From: an uncultured Fibrobacter sp.
GTDB taxonomy: Bacteria > Fibrobacterota > Fibrobacteria > Fibrobacterales > Fibrobacteraceae
NCBI GenBank assembly: GCA_934699585.1
Contig: CAKUWY010000016.1
Location: 1-64,000, forward strand
Length of the DNA stretch: 64,000 nt
Reading direction: 5' to 3'
In this document: positions 16,702-24,650 of the stretch, piece by piece
Layout of the letters: the number at the start of each line of letters is the position of its first letter
How positions within the stretch are numbered: the stretch's first letter is position 1
The notes under the pieces: model-generated
What the model was told of the DNA's origin: nothing
The model's input: only the letters and a program-made list of their open reading frames with translations
The model's database searches: none
Translations under genes and position numbers: made by a program

Positions 16702-17193
16702 ATGATTGTCGTATCAGATGCAACTCCGATAATCTCTTTCCTAAAAATCAATCGTCTTGATATTCTTGGAAAACTGTTTGGCGAGGTCCTGTTTCTTGAG
16801 GCTGTTTACGAAGAATTGACTTCAAACCAGGCGTTTCTAGAAGAAGCTGAGCAGGTGAAGTCTTGTGAATTTTTCAAAAGGGTTTCTGTCAGCAACAGCA
16901 ATGCCGTCGGCATGCTGATGCGTATAACGGGCTTAGACCTTGGCGAAAGCGAAGCCATCGTTTATTCTGACGAAAACAAAAGCGATCTTTTGATTGTTGA
17001 CGAAGTTCGTGCAAGGCATGTAGCGACGACGATGAAGCTTCGCATTACCGGCACGATTGGAATCTTGATTGCCGCCAACGAGAATGGATTGTTAAACAAG
17101 GAAGAAGCATTGGATTGCGCAGAAATTCTTCGGATGCCTAAAAGACATATCAGCGAAACTCTTCTGAATTCTTTCATTGAAAACCTGAAGTAG
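16702..17193 (+). CDS. DUF3368 PIN-like toxin
   Basis: 163 aa. Begins MIVVSDATPIISFLKINRLD (first PIN aspartate), continues with LDLGESEAIVYSDENKSDLL and IVDEVRAR (acidic centre), and ends in a helical tail. DUF3368 proteins are PIN-fold putative ribonucleases. Coupled directly to the UPF0175 antitoxin. Repeat C starts 17 bases after the stop. Confidence 0.8.
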   Translation: MIVVSDATPIISFLKINRLDILGKLFGEVLFLEAVYEELTSNQAFLEEAEQVKSCEFFKRVSVSNSNAVGMLMRITGLDLGESEAIVYSDENKSDLLIVDEVRARHVATTMKLRITGTIGILIAANENGLLNKEEALDCAEILRMPKRHISETLLNSFIENLK

Positions 17194-17210
17194 CATTTTC
17201 CCCAACATTC

Positions 17211-17393
17211 GCGTTAGGCCTCCAGCCACTTGCAGTTTTACTGCTTAGTGGCTATGGTCCCCTTTAGGGGAGATAGTGACCCCTTGGGGCGGCGCTGTGG
17301 CGCCGTTGCAAGAGCGGCGCGGGCGTGCCGCAGGTGCGCACGGGGCGCCTTGCAATATAGCCCGACCGCACATATATGTGCGGGAACGCCCAT
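17211..17393. repeat. Structured dispersed repeat, copy C
   Basis: About 183 bp. The first 75 bases match copy A exactly or nearly so. The variable palindrome is CGGCGC-TGTG-GCGCCG, where copy A has CTCGCTAGCGAG, and the next stem is GCAAG-a-GCG / CGCCTTGC, where copy A has GCC / GGC. These paired changes preserve base-pairing. The 18-bp palindrome is at 17366-17383. Right flank TTTTCTGTAATTT as in copy B. Confidence 0.75.
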
Positions 17394-17425
17394 TTTCTGT
17401 AATTTGTGATTCAGCGACTCACGAA

Positions 17426-17905
17426 TCAAGGGATATTTCCCTTATAATGCGTCCGTAGATGCTCTTTTAGTATTTCTTCATTCTTTTCATTGTTCCACTT
17501 ACCAGAAACCCATAGAGCATCCATGCCGTTTTCAACTTTCTGAGCGGCATTACTAAACCCACCTTTCTGAGAAAATTCCATTATCAAATGAGCCGTAGAT
17601 TCGACCACCTTCTTATAGCGATCGATTTCCTCATCTGAAAAACCGAATACATCTTCCCAAGTATAAGTGGGCAAATAGCATGTTGCCCGATGAAAGCCAT
17701 CTTTGGCATCGGGCTTTTCAATGTACACCTTGACACGGCCATCTTTGCCCATTTCGGAATGGACAATTTCAGCATTATCGTCTAATGTCATGAAGGGGTA
17801 CATCATATTGCTTAATGGCAATATAACATCTTTATGCCTAATTTGGCTAGTACTTATCTTTTCCACGAAAATCTTCCCCAAACCCAACTTGAAATCACAT
17901 TTCAA
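17426..17905 (-). CDS. Hypothetical protein, 159 aa
   Basis: Soluble, no signal peptide. Starts MKCDFKLGLGKIFVEKISTS and contains RATCYLPTYTWEDVFGFSDE. Acidic and helical in the C-terminal half. No family recognised. The ATG has no good SD, so the start is uncertain. It converges on repeat C and diverges from the acetyltransferase-like gene at 18064. Confidence 0.55.
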   Translation of the reverse strand: MKCDFKLGLGKIFVEKISTSQIRHKDVILPLSNMMYPFMTLDDNAEIVHSEMGKDGRVKVYIEKPDAKDGFHRATCYLPTYTWEDVFGFSDEEIDRYKKVVESTAHLIMEFSQKGGFSNAAQKVENGMDALWVSGKWNNEKNEEILKEHLRTHYKGNIP

Positions 17906-18063
17906 AATTAATTGATTTGCTTTTTTTCGTCATTTTCGACCAATTTCAAATAAAATTTTTCTACAGAATTTTCAATTGTCATATTCTGACATCGCAGGAA
18001 TGTATATTTGCAGGGCACACTAAAACAGCCGTCTTTTTCGCATGTAGGCGGCCGGAGGTAAAT

Positions 18064-18618
18064 ATGAATGATGTAAAAAATGGTGGTGTCGGCATTTGGC
18101 TCGACGAAATTGTTCCTTGTCTCAAGGATACCGAAACCGGAGAAATCAAGGAAACCGTAGTCTTCAAGATAGAAAGCCGCTCATTTCTCAAGAAATTCAA
18201 CGAAAAGAACGGATGGGGAATCAACTGGATTGATATTCCCAATAATGTCGAGGTTTTCGCACTCGCCCTAAAAGAAAACAACGAAATCCAGGGACTTGTC
18301 GGGGTAAAAAACGACAAAAATTCCATCGCGGCATACATTCACTGGGCTTGTACCGCACCCCACAACAACAAACTTTTGAACAGAACGCAAAAATACACTG
18401 GAGTTGGCGGGCATCTTTTCGCAATCGCAGCGGACAAGTCCATCCAATGGGGCTATGAGGGCGCTATTCACGGTTTTGCCCTTAACAAAAAGCTCTTAAA
18501 ACACTATATTGAAGTACTAGGCGCTATATTCCTGGGCGCTTTGCACGAATACCAATTTTTCGTGAACGAAAAAGCGGCAAAACAACTATTGGAGACATAC
18601 ACCTATGAATGGAACTAA
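18064..18618 (+). CDS. GNAT-like acetyltransferase
   Basis: 184 aa from ATG 18064 with SD GGAGG; longer upstream frames cross the promoter region. The segment YTGVGGHLFAIAADKSIQWG fits the acetyl-CoA P-loop (R/QxxGxG/A) of GNAT enzymes. It is followed by IHGFALNKKLLKHYIEVLGA, equivalent to the C-terminal part of the fold. The small gene at 18605 overlaps its 3' end by 14 bases, so the two are translated together. A GNAT toxin with a small partner is possible. Substrate unknown. Confidence 0.6.
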   Translation: MNDVKNGGVGIWLDEIVPCLKDTETGEIKETVVFKIESRSFLKKFNEKNGWGINWIDIPNNVEVFALALKENNEIQGLVGVKNDKNSIAAYIHWACTAPHNNKLLNRTQKYTGVGGHLFAIAADKSIQWGYEGAIHGFALNKKLLKHYIEVLGAIFLGALHEYQFFVNEKAAKQLLETYTYEWN

Positions 18619-18790
18619 AGGACCCGTAATCCTCGCGGAATCCATGGAAGCCTACAAGGCGGTTCCTGACCCATACAAGGACGCGCCTTCAATGCATGTC
18701 AACCTGCTGGAACTGTCGCGTTACGCAGAAAAAGTCGGGAAACCGATGAGCGAGTTGACAAAAGAAGAAATAGACCTTTTCCGAATCTAA
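18605..18790 (+). CDS. Small conserved partner protein, 61 aa (copy 1)
   Basis: Starts MNGTKGPVILAESMEAYKAV, continues PDPYKDAPSMHVNLLELSRY, ends EEIDLFRI. About 56% identical by eye to the 62-aa protein at 30794-30982, which follows a DUF262-HNH gene. Both have PDPYK in the middle, YAEKVGK/YAERVGK and ELTxEEI near the end. Even the DNA around the start matches (CCTATGAATGGAA). Both are last or near-last in two-to-three-gene units. Function unknown; an antitoxin or accessory role is inferred from context. Confidence 0.7.
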   Translation: MNGTKGPVILAESMEAYKAVPDPYKDAPSMHVNLLELSRYAEKVGKPMSELTKEEIDLFRI

Positions 18791-18805
18791 CACCGGAGTT
18801 TTATC

Positions 18806-19387
18806 ATGAAAGTCGTCTTGTTCAACGGCAGCCGTCGCGAAAAGGGCTGCACCTACACCGCCCTGAACATTGTCGCACGCGAACTCAACGCCGCGGGCAT
18901 CGAAACCGAAATTTTCTTTGTCGGGGGCCGCGTGCTCAAGGGCGAAACGGACGCAGTCGTCCGCGAAGCCAAGGAAATTCTGAAGTCCGCCGATGCGGTG
19001 GTCTACGGTTCGCCGGTCTACTACGCTTCCCCCAGCGGCGAGATGCTGATGTTCCTCGACAGGCTCTACGGCCTCGCCGAAGCGGAATTGCTTTTCAAGC
19101 CCGCCGCCACGGTTGCATCGGCACGCCGCGCAGGCACCAGCGCCACACTCGACGCGCTGAACAAGTACCCCACATTCGCGCAGCAACCCCTCGTGGCATC
19201 GCGCTACTGGAACATGGTCCACGGTTCCAGTCCCGAAGACGTGCTCAAGGACGAAGAAGGCGTGCAGATCATGCGCGAACTCGGCCGCAACATGGCTTGG
19301 CTCCTCAAGAGCATCGAGGCCGGCAAGCAGGCGGGCGTCCCGCAGCCTGTCGCCGAAAAGAAGGTGTTCACGAACTTCATCCGTTAA
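18806..19387 (+). CDS. NADPH-dependent FMN reductase / flavodoxin-like flavoprotein
   Basis: 193 aa. MKVVLFNGSRREKGCTYTAL is the FMN phosphate-binding loop; VVYGSPVYYASPSGEMLMFL is the second flavin contact. Family members reduce FMN or act as flavin-containing redox proteins. Nearly identical to the protein at 41848-42429 (about 15 differences). SD GGAG. Followed after 16 bases by a sugar O-acetyltransferase gene and then a cation efflux gene; the five genes 18064-21109 probably form one operon. Confidence 0.8.
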   Translation: MKVVLFNGSRREKGCTYTALNIVARELNAAGIETEIFFVGGRVLKGETDAVVREAKEILKSADAVVYGSPVYYASPSGEMLMFLDRLYGLAEAELLFKPAATVASARRAGTSATLDALNKYPTFAQQPLVASRYWNMVHGSSPEDVLKDEEGVQIMRELGRNMAWLLKSIEAGKQAGVPQPVAEKKVFTNFIR

Positions 19388-19403
19388 AATCTACGGGTAA
19401 ACA

Positions 19404-19982
19404 ATGACCGAAAGAGAAAAGATGCTCGCGGGCGAGCTGTACGACCCCTCCGACGCTGAACTCGTGAGGCTGCGCCAGACCGCGCATTCCCTGTGCCGCC
19501 AGTACAACAACCTCGACGAGACGGACGACGAGCGCGAAAGCATCCTGGACAAGCTGTTCGTGAAGCGCGAGCCGGGCGTGTACCTGCAGGGCCCGGTTTT
19601 CTTCGACTACGGCGTGAACACGCAAATCGGCGAAAACACCTACGCGAACTTCAACTTCACCGTTCTCGACTGCGCGCCGGTCACCATCGGCAAGAACGTC
19701 TTTTTCGGCCCGAATGTCGCCATCTACACTCCCCTGCATCCGCTGCGCTGGCAGGAACGCAACATGTTCAAGAAACCCGACGGGACACTTGCGAACAACG
19801 AATACGCGAAGCCCATCACCATTGGGGATAACTGCTGGATTGCAGGGAACGTCACCATCTGCGCGGGCGTTACCATCGGCGAAGGGAGCGTCATCGGAGC
19901 GGGCAGCGTCGTGACCCGCGATATCCCCGCAGGTGTCGTTGCCGTCGGGAACCCGTGCAGGGTGTTGAAGAAGGTAGAGTAA
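19404..19982 (+). CDS. maa: Maltose/galactoside O-acetyltransferase-like enzyme
   Basis: 192 aa, typical for the family. N-terminal helical Mac domain (MTEREKMLAGELYDPSDAEL) followed by left-handed beta-helix hexapeptide repeats (VTIGKNVFFGPNVAIYTPLH and ITIGDNCWIAGNVTICAGVT). The catalytic His is in the TPLHPL segment. Transfers acetyl from acetyl-CoA to sugars. A decayed relative lies at 21865-22255. Physiological substrate not known; symbol by family resemblance. Confidence 0.75.
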   Translation: MTEREKMLAGELYDPSDAELVRLRQTAHSLCRQYNNLDETDDERESILDKLFVKREPGVYLQGPVFFDYGVNTQIGENTYANFNFTVLDCAPVTIGKNVFFGPNVAIYTPLHPLRWQERNMFKKPDGTLANNEYAKPITIGDNCWIAGNVTICAGVTIGEGSVIGAGSVVTRDIPAGVVAVGNPCRVLKKVE

Positions 19983-19996
19983 AAACAGGAGTCTTT

Positions 19997-21109
19997 ATGA
20001 ACGAAGCAGAAAACCGCCAAAAGGTCATTGTCAGAACAAGCATCATCGGCATCGCGGCAAATATCGTGCTGTCGGCATTCAAGGCATTCGTGGGCTTTGC
20101 CACCAACTCCATCGCCGTGACACTCGATGCGGTGAACAACCTTTCCGACGCGCTGTCTTCGGTCATTACGATTGTGGGCGCGAAGCTCTCGAACAAGTTG
20201 CCCGACAAAAAGCACCCGCTGGGTTACGGGCGAATCGAATACCTGAGCGCAATGGTGGTCGCGGCAATCGTGCTTTACGCCGGCGGCACCTCGGCGGTGG
20301 AATCTGTCAAGAAAATCATCCACCCCGAAACAGCGGACTACTCCACAGTTTCGCTGGTGATTATCGCGTCGGCGGTGGTGGTGAAACTCGTGCTCGGCAA
20401 ATTCGTGAAGCGCCAGGGCGAACGCGTGAACTCGGGCGCTCTCGTGGCATCGGGTGCAGACGCCTTGTTCGACGCCATCCTCTCCCTTTCGGTGCTGGCC
20501 TCGGCCATCGTCTTCATTCTCACAGGAATTTCGCTTGAAGCCTACGTGGGTCTCGTGATTTCTGGATTCATCATCAAGTCGGGCATCGGCATGCTCATCG
20601 AAACCCTGGACGACATTCTGGGCAAGCGCGCCGACGGCGACCTGGTCAAGCAGATCAAGAAGTTGCTCACCGAAGAGCCGCAAGTCCACGGCGCCTACGA
20701 CGTCATCCTCAACAATTACGGCCCGGACAAGTTCCTCGGTTCCGTGCACCTGGAACTCCCCGACACCATGACAGTCGAGGAACTCGATGAACTCACCCGC
20801 AGGGTACAGGCACACGTGCACAAGGAAACCGGCGTACTTCTGACAGGCGTGGGAGTCTATTCCTACAACACAAAGAACGATGAATCCGCCAAGATCCGCA
20901 GCAATGTATTGAAATTGGTAAAAGCACATGAATGGGCGTTGCAACTTCACGGCTTTTACGTAAACTTCGAAGAAAAGGCCATCCGTTTCGACGTAGTCAT
21001 GAATTTCGAAATCAAGCCGCAAGAAGGCCTCGACATCCTTTACAAGGAAATCGGCGAAGCCTACCCCGGCTACGACCTGCATATTAACGCCGACATAGAC
21101 GCATCGTAG
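19997..21109 (+). CDS. Cation diffusion facilitator (metal efflux) protein
   Basis: 370 aa from ATG 19997 (SD AGGAG). About five or six membrane helices, with the metal-site motif DAVNNLSDALSS in helix II and the HPLGYGRIEYLSAM segment after it. A second DxxxD-type motif (SGADALFDAILS) marks helix V. The C-terminal cytoplasmic domain (about 210-370) is longer than in minimal CDF proteins. Expected to export divalent metals (Zn/Co/Fe/Mn) in exchange for protons. Last in the 18064-21109 operon. Confidence 0.85.
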   Translation: MNEAENRQKVIVRTSIIGIAANIVLSAFKAFVGFATNSIAVTLDAVNNLSDALSSVITIVGAKLSNKLPDKKHPLGYGRIEYLSAMVVAAIVLYAGGTSAVESVKKIIHPETADYSTVSLVIIASAVVVKLVLGKFVKRQGERVNSGALVASGADALFDAILSLSVLASAIVFILTGISLEAYVGLVISGFIIKSGIGMLIETLDDILGKRADGDLVKQIKKLLTEEPQVHGAYDVILNNYGPDKFLGSVHLELPDTMTVEELDELTRRVQAHVHKETGVLLTGVGVYSYNTKNDESAKIRSNVLKLVKAHEWALQLHGFYVNFEEKAIRFDVVMNFEIKPQEGLDILYKEIGEAYPGYDLHINADIDAS

Positions 21110-21117
21110 CACGCGTC

Positions 21118-21143
21118 GTCATTGCGAGCGAAGCGCGGCAATC
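21118..21143. repeat. Dispersed palindromic repeat (GTCATTGCGAG type)
   Basis: GTCATTGCGAGCGAAGCG then CGGCAATC, just past the cation-efflux stop. Same family as 25851-25870 (partial), 36117-36152, and 39034-39059 inside bioW. Confidence 0.55.
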
Positions 21144-21182
21144 TCTTTAACGAGTATATTGCGATATCTAATGTACGGCGGG

Positions 21183-21743
21183 CTATTTTACCCACTTGTC
21201 CACTTCCTTCTGCGCTTTTTCGCGTTCATTCTGCGCGACATGCCCGTAAATGGCAAGGCCAGGAGTCACGTTCGCGCCAGTCACCTTCTTGAGGCGCTGC
21301 ACACCCGAAAGGCCGCTGCCTTCGTGCGTCATGAACGGATGAATCGTCTTGCCCTTCAGATTGTACTTCTCGAGGAAGGTGAACATGGGCATCGGCATCT
21401 CGCCCCACCACACCGGATACCCGATGTAGATTTCGTCGAAGTCCTCGGGATTCACGTTCACCGGCTTGATCGCCGGGCGTGCATCCTGCGCCAACTCCTT
21501 CTTCGCGACGTTGATGCAGTCGTCGTACTTCTTGGGGTATTCCTTCGCGGGTTCCACGTGCAAGAGCGTGCCGCCCGTCTTTATCGCAATCATCTCGGCA
21601 ATGATTTCGGTGTTGCCCTTGGTGATTGTTCCGACGCCATAGTTTTCGTCAGCGCGCGAATAGTACGCGACTAGGATTTTCTTTTCGGCAGCCATAGTGA
21701 CTCCAATGAGGAATGTTAAGAGGATGAGGATTGTGCGCTTCAT
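21183..21743 (-). CDS. Exported flavodoxin-like protein
   Basis: 186 aa. Residues 1-18 form a signal-like segment (MKRTILILLTFLIGVTMA). Then KKILVAYYSRADENYGVGTI (FMN phosphate loop) and IYIGYPVWWGEMPMPMFTFL (flavin-ring loop). Ends AQKEVDKWVK, a tail that recurs as detached fragments at 58180-58220 and 59526-59566. SD AAGGGAG. Upstream at 21818-21832 is the ATGC-N7-GCAT dyad shared with other redox genes. Probably a periplasmic FMN protein. Confidence 0.8.
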   Translation of the reverse strand: MKRTILILLTFLIGVTMAAEKKILVAYYSRADENYGVGTITKGNTEIIAEMIAIKTGGTLLHVEPAKEYPKKYDDCINVAKKELAQDARPAIKPVNVNPEDFDEIYIGYPVWWGEMPMPMFTFLEKYNLKGKTIHPFMTHEGSGLSGVQRLKKVTGANVTPGLAIYGHVAQNEREKAQKEVDKWVK

Positions 21744-21817
21744 GGGCGTCTCCCTTTATGTTCTTAATATAACTAAAACCCGTTATAATAGCAATTACTT
21801 ATTTACTATCGTTTACT

Positions 21818-21832
21818 ATGCTTTCTAAGCAT
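21818..21832. promoter_or_regulatory. ATGC-N7-GCAT operator, flavodoxin gene
   Basis: ATGCTTTCTAAGCAT, 15 bp. The whole upstream block (AATAGCAATTACTTATTTAC ... CTATGC) closely resembles that before the flavoprotein operon at 29148, including the dyad. Likely a shared regulator site. Confidence 0.55.
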
Positions 21833-21864
21833 AACAAAACTTTGAAAATTATAATGAAATGAGA

Positions 21865-22255
21865 TCAGCCATCATTCTCAATCGGCTTTACAACCTTCGC
21901 GGGAACCCCAACGGCAACACTATTGTCAGGAATGTCTCGATTTACCACAGCTCCGGCTCCAATAACAACATTATTGCCGATTGTAACGCCTGGTAAAATT
22001 GTAACATTTCCACCTATCCAGACATCGTTTCCAATAGTGACGGGTTTTGCAATTCCAAGGTGTTTTCGTCTTTTTGCAGGAGACAGCGGATGCCCCACGG
22101 TCGTAATGAGTGTGTTCGGCCAAAGCCACATAGTCCTCATCATCAATGGCGTTGTAAATTTTGCATTGCCTGATGGCGTTCAACTTTAGCATTTCAATTT
22201 CGGCATCATCGTAACAGTATTCAAGCCCTGCTTTTAATTTTTCAAGTTCCGTCAT
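21865..22255 (-). pseudogene. Decayed maltose-O-acetyltransferase gene
   Basis: The N-terminal part MTELEKLKAGLEYCYDDAEI ... NAIDDEDYVALAEH (frame from 22255) jumps into a second frame reading TLITTVGHPLSPAKRRKHLG, then ITIG-type hexapeptide repeats (KPVTIGNDVWIGGNVTILPG), ending at 21865. About 60 central codons are missing and the frame shifts at the join (near 22125-22150). The intact relative is at 19404-19982. Its ATG abuts the remains of an aldo/keto reductase gene. Confidence 0.75.
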
Positions 22256-22497
22256 TGTTCGCCATGTTTCACGATTTATTTCTTGCCAATTTGAAAACTG
22301 ATTTTGAGACGCGGGCCAATGAATCAGGTATAAATCAAGATATTCAAGCCCGAGATCAGAATATGTCGATAGCCGATTTCAATCGCGGCTTTTACCGCAT
22401 CAATGGCAATTTGTCCGTTTGGCGTTTGCCAAGTGCCAAATCCAAGGAGAGGCATGGCATATCCGTTATTAAGCGTGACTTTTGTACCAATGTTCAT
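22256..22497 (-). pseudogene. Decayed aldo/keto reductase gene
   Basis: Start MNIGTKVTLNNGYAMPLLGF (ATG 22497, SD AGGAG) matches an aldo/keto reductase N-terminus through AIEIGYRHI. The frame then breaks, and an alternative frame resumes with GLEYLDLYLIHWPASQNQFS and NRETWRTM, which normally lie some 70 residues later. The catalytic Asp/Tyr/Lys region is deleted. The gene is cut where the acetyltransferase pseudogene begins. An intact member lies at 26437-27384. Confidence 0.75.
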
Positions 22498-22499
22498 GA

Positions 22500-22922
22500 T
22501 CATTTCTCCTGATGTTTTTTCTTGTACCATGCGTTATATTCAGCTACTGGCGGACGACCCGCGATATAACTAAGTTCCGGAATGTCGGGCCTCTTTTCTA
22601 GGAGTGTCTCGTAGGCAGGTACAGACACAACTCCCGCTCCACAATGCAAAATAACAGGGACTCCGCTCGGAATTTCTTTGTAGCGTTTTTCCATCTGATC
22701 GTGCGGAATATGAAGAGCGCCAATAAGCCCTGTTTTGAGTTTCCAATAGTCCGTATTCACTTCGACAATGACAAGATTCGGCGTCCTTTTCATGTAATCA
22801 AGCGCAGCTTCTGGCGTAAGCCCTCCCATATGTTTGGTTTCTTTTTGCGTTTTCCCCTCCTGTGCGTTTGCCACAATGGCGCAAAATAAAATCATTAAAA
22901 CTAAAGCGACGATCTTTCTCAT
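22500..22922 (-). CDS. Exported rhodanese-like protein
   Basis: 140 aa with signal peptide (MRKIVALVLMILFCAIVANA). Single rhodanese domain: VIVEVNTDYWKLKTGLIGAL, and active-site loop ILHCGAGVVS with the catalytic cysteine. Would transfer sulfane sulfur in the periplasm. SD GTAGGAGG. Second gene of the minus-strand unit that starts with the flavin reductase at 23489 and is divergent from the AraC gene. Confidence 0.75.
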   Translation of the reverse strand: MRKIVALVLMILFCAIVANAQEGKTQKETKHMGGLTPEAALDYMKRTPNLVIVEVNTDYWKLKTGLIGALHIPHDQMEKRYKEIPSGVPVILHCGAGVVSVPAYETLLEKRPDIPELSYIAGRPPVAEYNAWYKKKHQEK

Positions 22923-22931
22923 AATGGCCTC

Positions 22932-23489
22932 CTACATCAATTTTTTCCCGACGCTCCACGCACCGCCAACGATTGTTCCTATTTCGCGGTAGCACAGCAA
23001 AGACGAGTCGAACATCACGGCGTGAATCTTTTCCAGATCGACCTTGCCATCGGTAAGAACGTCCTCTTCGGCAACCATTCCTACAATTTCGCCCACAACG
23101 CGGGTTTCGCCGTATTCTTCGCTAATGGAAATTACTTTGCATTCAAGGGCGACGGGAAGTTCGTTGATGATTGGCGCATTCACCTTTTCGCTTCTTGTTG
23201 TGGAAAAACCCGCTTTTTCCAATTTGTTCGGGACCTTTGCCGCAGAAACAATCCCCACATAATCGCAGGATGCAATCATTTCTTTTGTGGCAAAGCTTAC
23301 TGTAAACGCCTTTTGATTCTTCAGATTTTCAGTTGAGACATGAGAAGAAAGTGAAACGGAAAGCTGCTTCGGCCCAACCTGCCCGGCCCATGCGGCATTC
23401 ATCGCGTTCGCTTTTCCATCCTTGTCATAAGTCGCCAGGATAAAAACCGGCTGCGGCGTTAAAAATCCTTTGTCGAATGATTTTTTCAT
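22932..23489 (-). CDS. Flavin reductase-like (FMN-binding split barrel) protein
   Basis: 185 aa. PVFILATYDKDGKANAMNAA is the start of the split-barrel flavin-binding domain; SVSLSSHVSTENLKNQKAFT and ALECKVISISEEYGETRVVG complete it. Family members reduce or bind FMN with NAD(P)H. SD GGAGG. First gene of the operon with the rhodanese and two decayed genes; its promoter region holds 22-bp-spaced direct repeats typical of AraC-type control. Confidence 0.75.
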   Translation of the reverse strand: MKKSFDKGFLTPQPVFILATYDKDGKANAMNAAWAGQVGPKQLSVSLSSHVSTENLKNQKAFTVSFATKEMIASCDYVGIVSAAKVPNKLEKAGFSTTRSEKVNAPIINELPVALECKVISISEEYGETRVVGEIVGMVAEEDVLTDGKVDLEKIHAVMFDSSLLCYREIGTIVGGAWSVGKKLM

Positions 23490-23544
23490 AGATACCTCCA
23501 GAATTGTGTTGATTTTAATATAGTTCTGATTTTGAGGCCAAACA

Positions 23545-23582
23545 ACGATAAATATTAAGGTTTTTCACGATAAATCTTAAGA
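23545..23582. promoter_or_regulatory. Tandem direct repeat, likely AraC-family operator
   Basis: ACGATAAATATTAAGG and ACGATAAATCTTAAGA, 14 of 16 bases identical, with a 22-bp period (two helical turns). It sits between the divergent flavin-reductase operon and the AraC-type gene. The spacing is what AraC/XylS regulators use. Confidence 0.6.
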
Positions 23583-23602
23583 TTTTATACTATTATTTGT
23601 CC

Positions 23603-24550
23603 ATGCTCATAGAAAAAACTTTTGAAAAAGCAATTGATAAATTGGCCGAAGATTTTCCAAACCTAAATTGGAACTTCGAACTTGACGACCGTACGCACGA
23701 ACTTATTTCGCGTTGGCTTGGCGAGCGTGACGAGGATGTTATGGTATGCGCATTCAAAGGGAAAAGAATTGACGAAAAATTCCATCGTCAAGATTTTTTC
23801 TTTTTCAATTTCGCTATCAAGAACAGCTACGAGGCGTTGAGCAACGGAAGGGATAGCCGCATTACGGTGAATGAGGGGGATTGCTACATTGGACAGCCGT
23901 TTTCAGGTTATGCTCTCAAGGGCAAACGAAAAGACGACATGATCATTCTTGGAATTTTAATTCGGAAGGAAGTGTTTTTCAGGGAGTATTTTTCCACCCT
24001 TGCGAAGGGCGGTTCCATGTTCAGTTTTTTCCTTGATGCGGAGCGGAGGGAATTTTCTGACTCGGCGATACACTTTCCGCTCAAAAAGAATTCTTCCGTT
24101 TGGAAACTACTCGAAGTGATGGCTATTGAATACGCCTTTAAGAAAGAAGACTGTCAAAAAGTATTAAAGCCTCTAGCGCTTTCGCTTTGTATGCTCCTTT
24201 CAAGAATACTTTACGAAATTGAGATGGATTCAAATAAAAACAATAATCCAGCAACTCTTGCGGAACAAATTACTCAGTACATCAACGAGGGCAAGGCTAC
24301 CAAGCTTATTGAGGTGGCAAAACATTTTGGATATCATCCAAATTACATTTCTTCGCTTTTGCATGATGAAACTGGAAAGACATTCTCGGAAATTTTACTT
24401 TCTTCCCGAATGGAAAAGGCAAAACTTTTGCTAACGGGGTCAACGCTTACCATAGAAGAAATTGCAGAGATTTTGGGATATTCGGGAACCAGTAATTTTT
24501 ACAAGGCGTATAAAGGTTATTTTGGGGAGCGCCCGAGAAGGTGGCCTTAG
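23603..24550 (+). CDS. AraC-family transcriptional regulator
   Basis: 315 aa. The N-terminal half (about 1-200) is a sensor region not matched to a family. The C-terminal AraC DNA-binding domain (about 215-315) has two helix-turn-helix units (LIEVAKHFGYHPNYISSLLH, and LTIEEIAEILGYSGTSNFYK then AYKGYFGERPRRW). Start chosen at ATG 23603; a TTG two codons upstream is less likely; no SD. Divergent from the flavin reductase/rhodanese operon, which it probably controls through the direct repeats at 23545-23582. Confidence 0.8.
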   Translation: MLIEKTFEKAIDKLAEDFPNLNWNFELDDRTHELISRWLGERDEDVMVCAFKGKRIDEKFHRQDFFFFNFAIKNSYEALSNGRDSRITVNEGDCYIGQPFSGYALKGKRKDDMIILGILIRKEVFFREYFSTLAKGGSMFSFFLDAERREFSDSAIHFPLKKNSSVWKLLEVMAIEYAFKKEDCQKVLKPLALSLCMLLSRILYEIEMDSNKNNNPATLAEQITQYINEGKATKLIEVAKHFGYHPNYISSLLHDETGKTFSEILLSSRMEKAKLLLTGSTLTIEEIAEILGYSGTSNFYKAYKGYFGERPRRWP

Positions 24551-24554
24551 TGAC

Positions 24555-24627
24555 TCATTCCTTCCACCAGAATTGTTTTAGTTCCGCCAGAATATCGTCG
24601 TAATCCTTCATGGTGAAAATGTCACCC
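24555..24627 (-). pseudogene. Acetyltransferase 3'-tail remnant
   Basis: Minus strand reads GDIFTMKDYDDILAELKQFW then WKE stop, matching the end of the GNAT gene at 25877 (FTMQDYDDILADLKRFWWKN). Only about 24 codons remain, wedged between the AraC stop and the 3' end of the 24651 gene. Confidence 0.65.
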
Positions 24628-24650
24628 TATTAATATAGGATGACTAAAGT

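Noticed and set aside
17366..17383. The 18-bp palindrome as a simple transcription terminator
   Set aside because: It is AT-rich in the core, has no adjacent T tract on either side, and recurs unchanged while the surrounding hairpins vary.
6758..17393. Integron attC sites as an explanation of the structured repeats
   Set aside because: The repeats contain GCGTTAGGC, like an attC core, and flank toxin-antitoxin cassettes, but the ends run GTT ... AAC in both orientations, the opposite of attC (RYYYAAC ... GTTRRRY). No integrase is present, and copy B has GTTAGGG.
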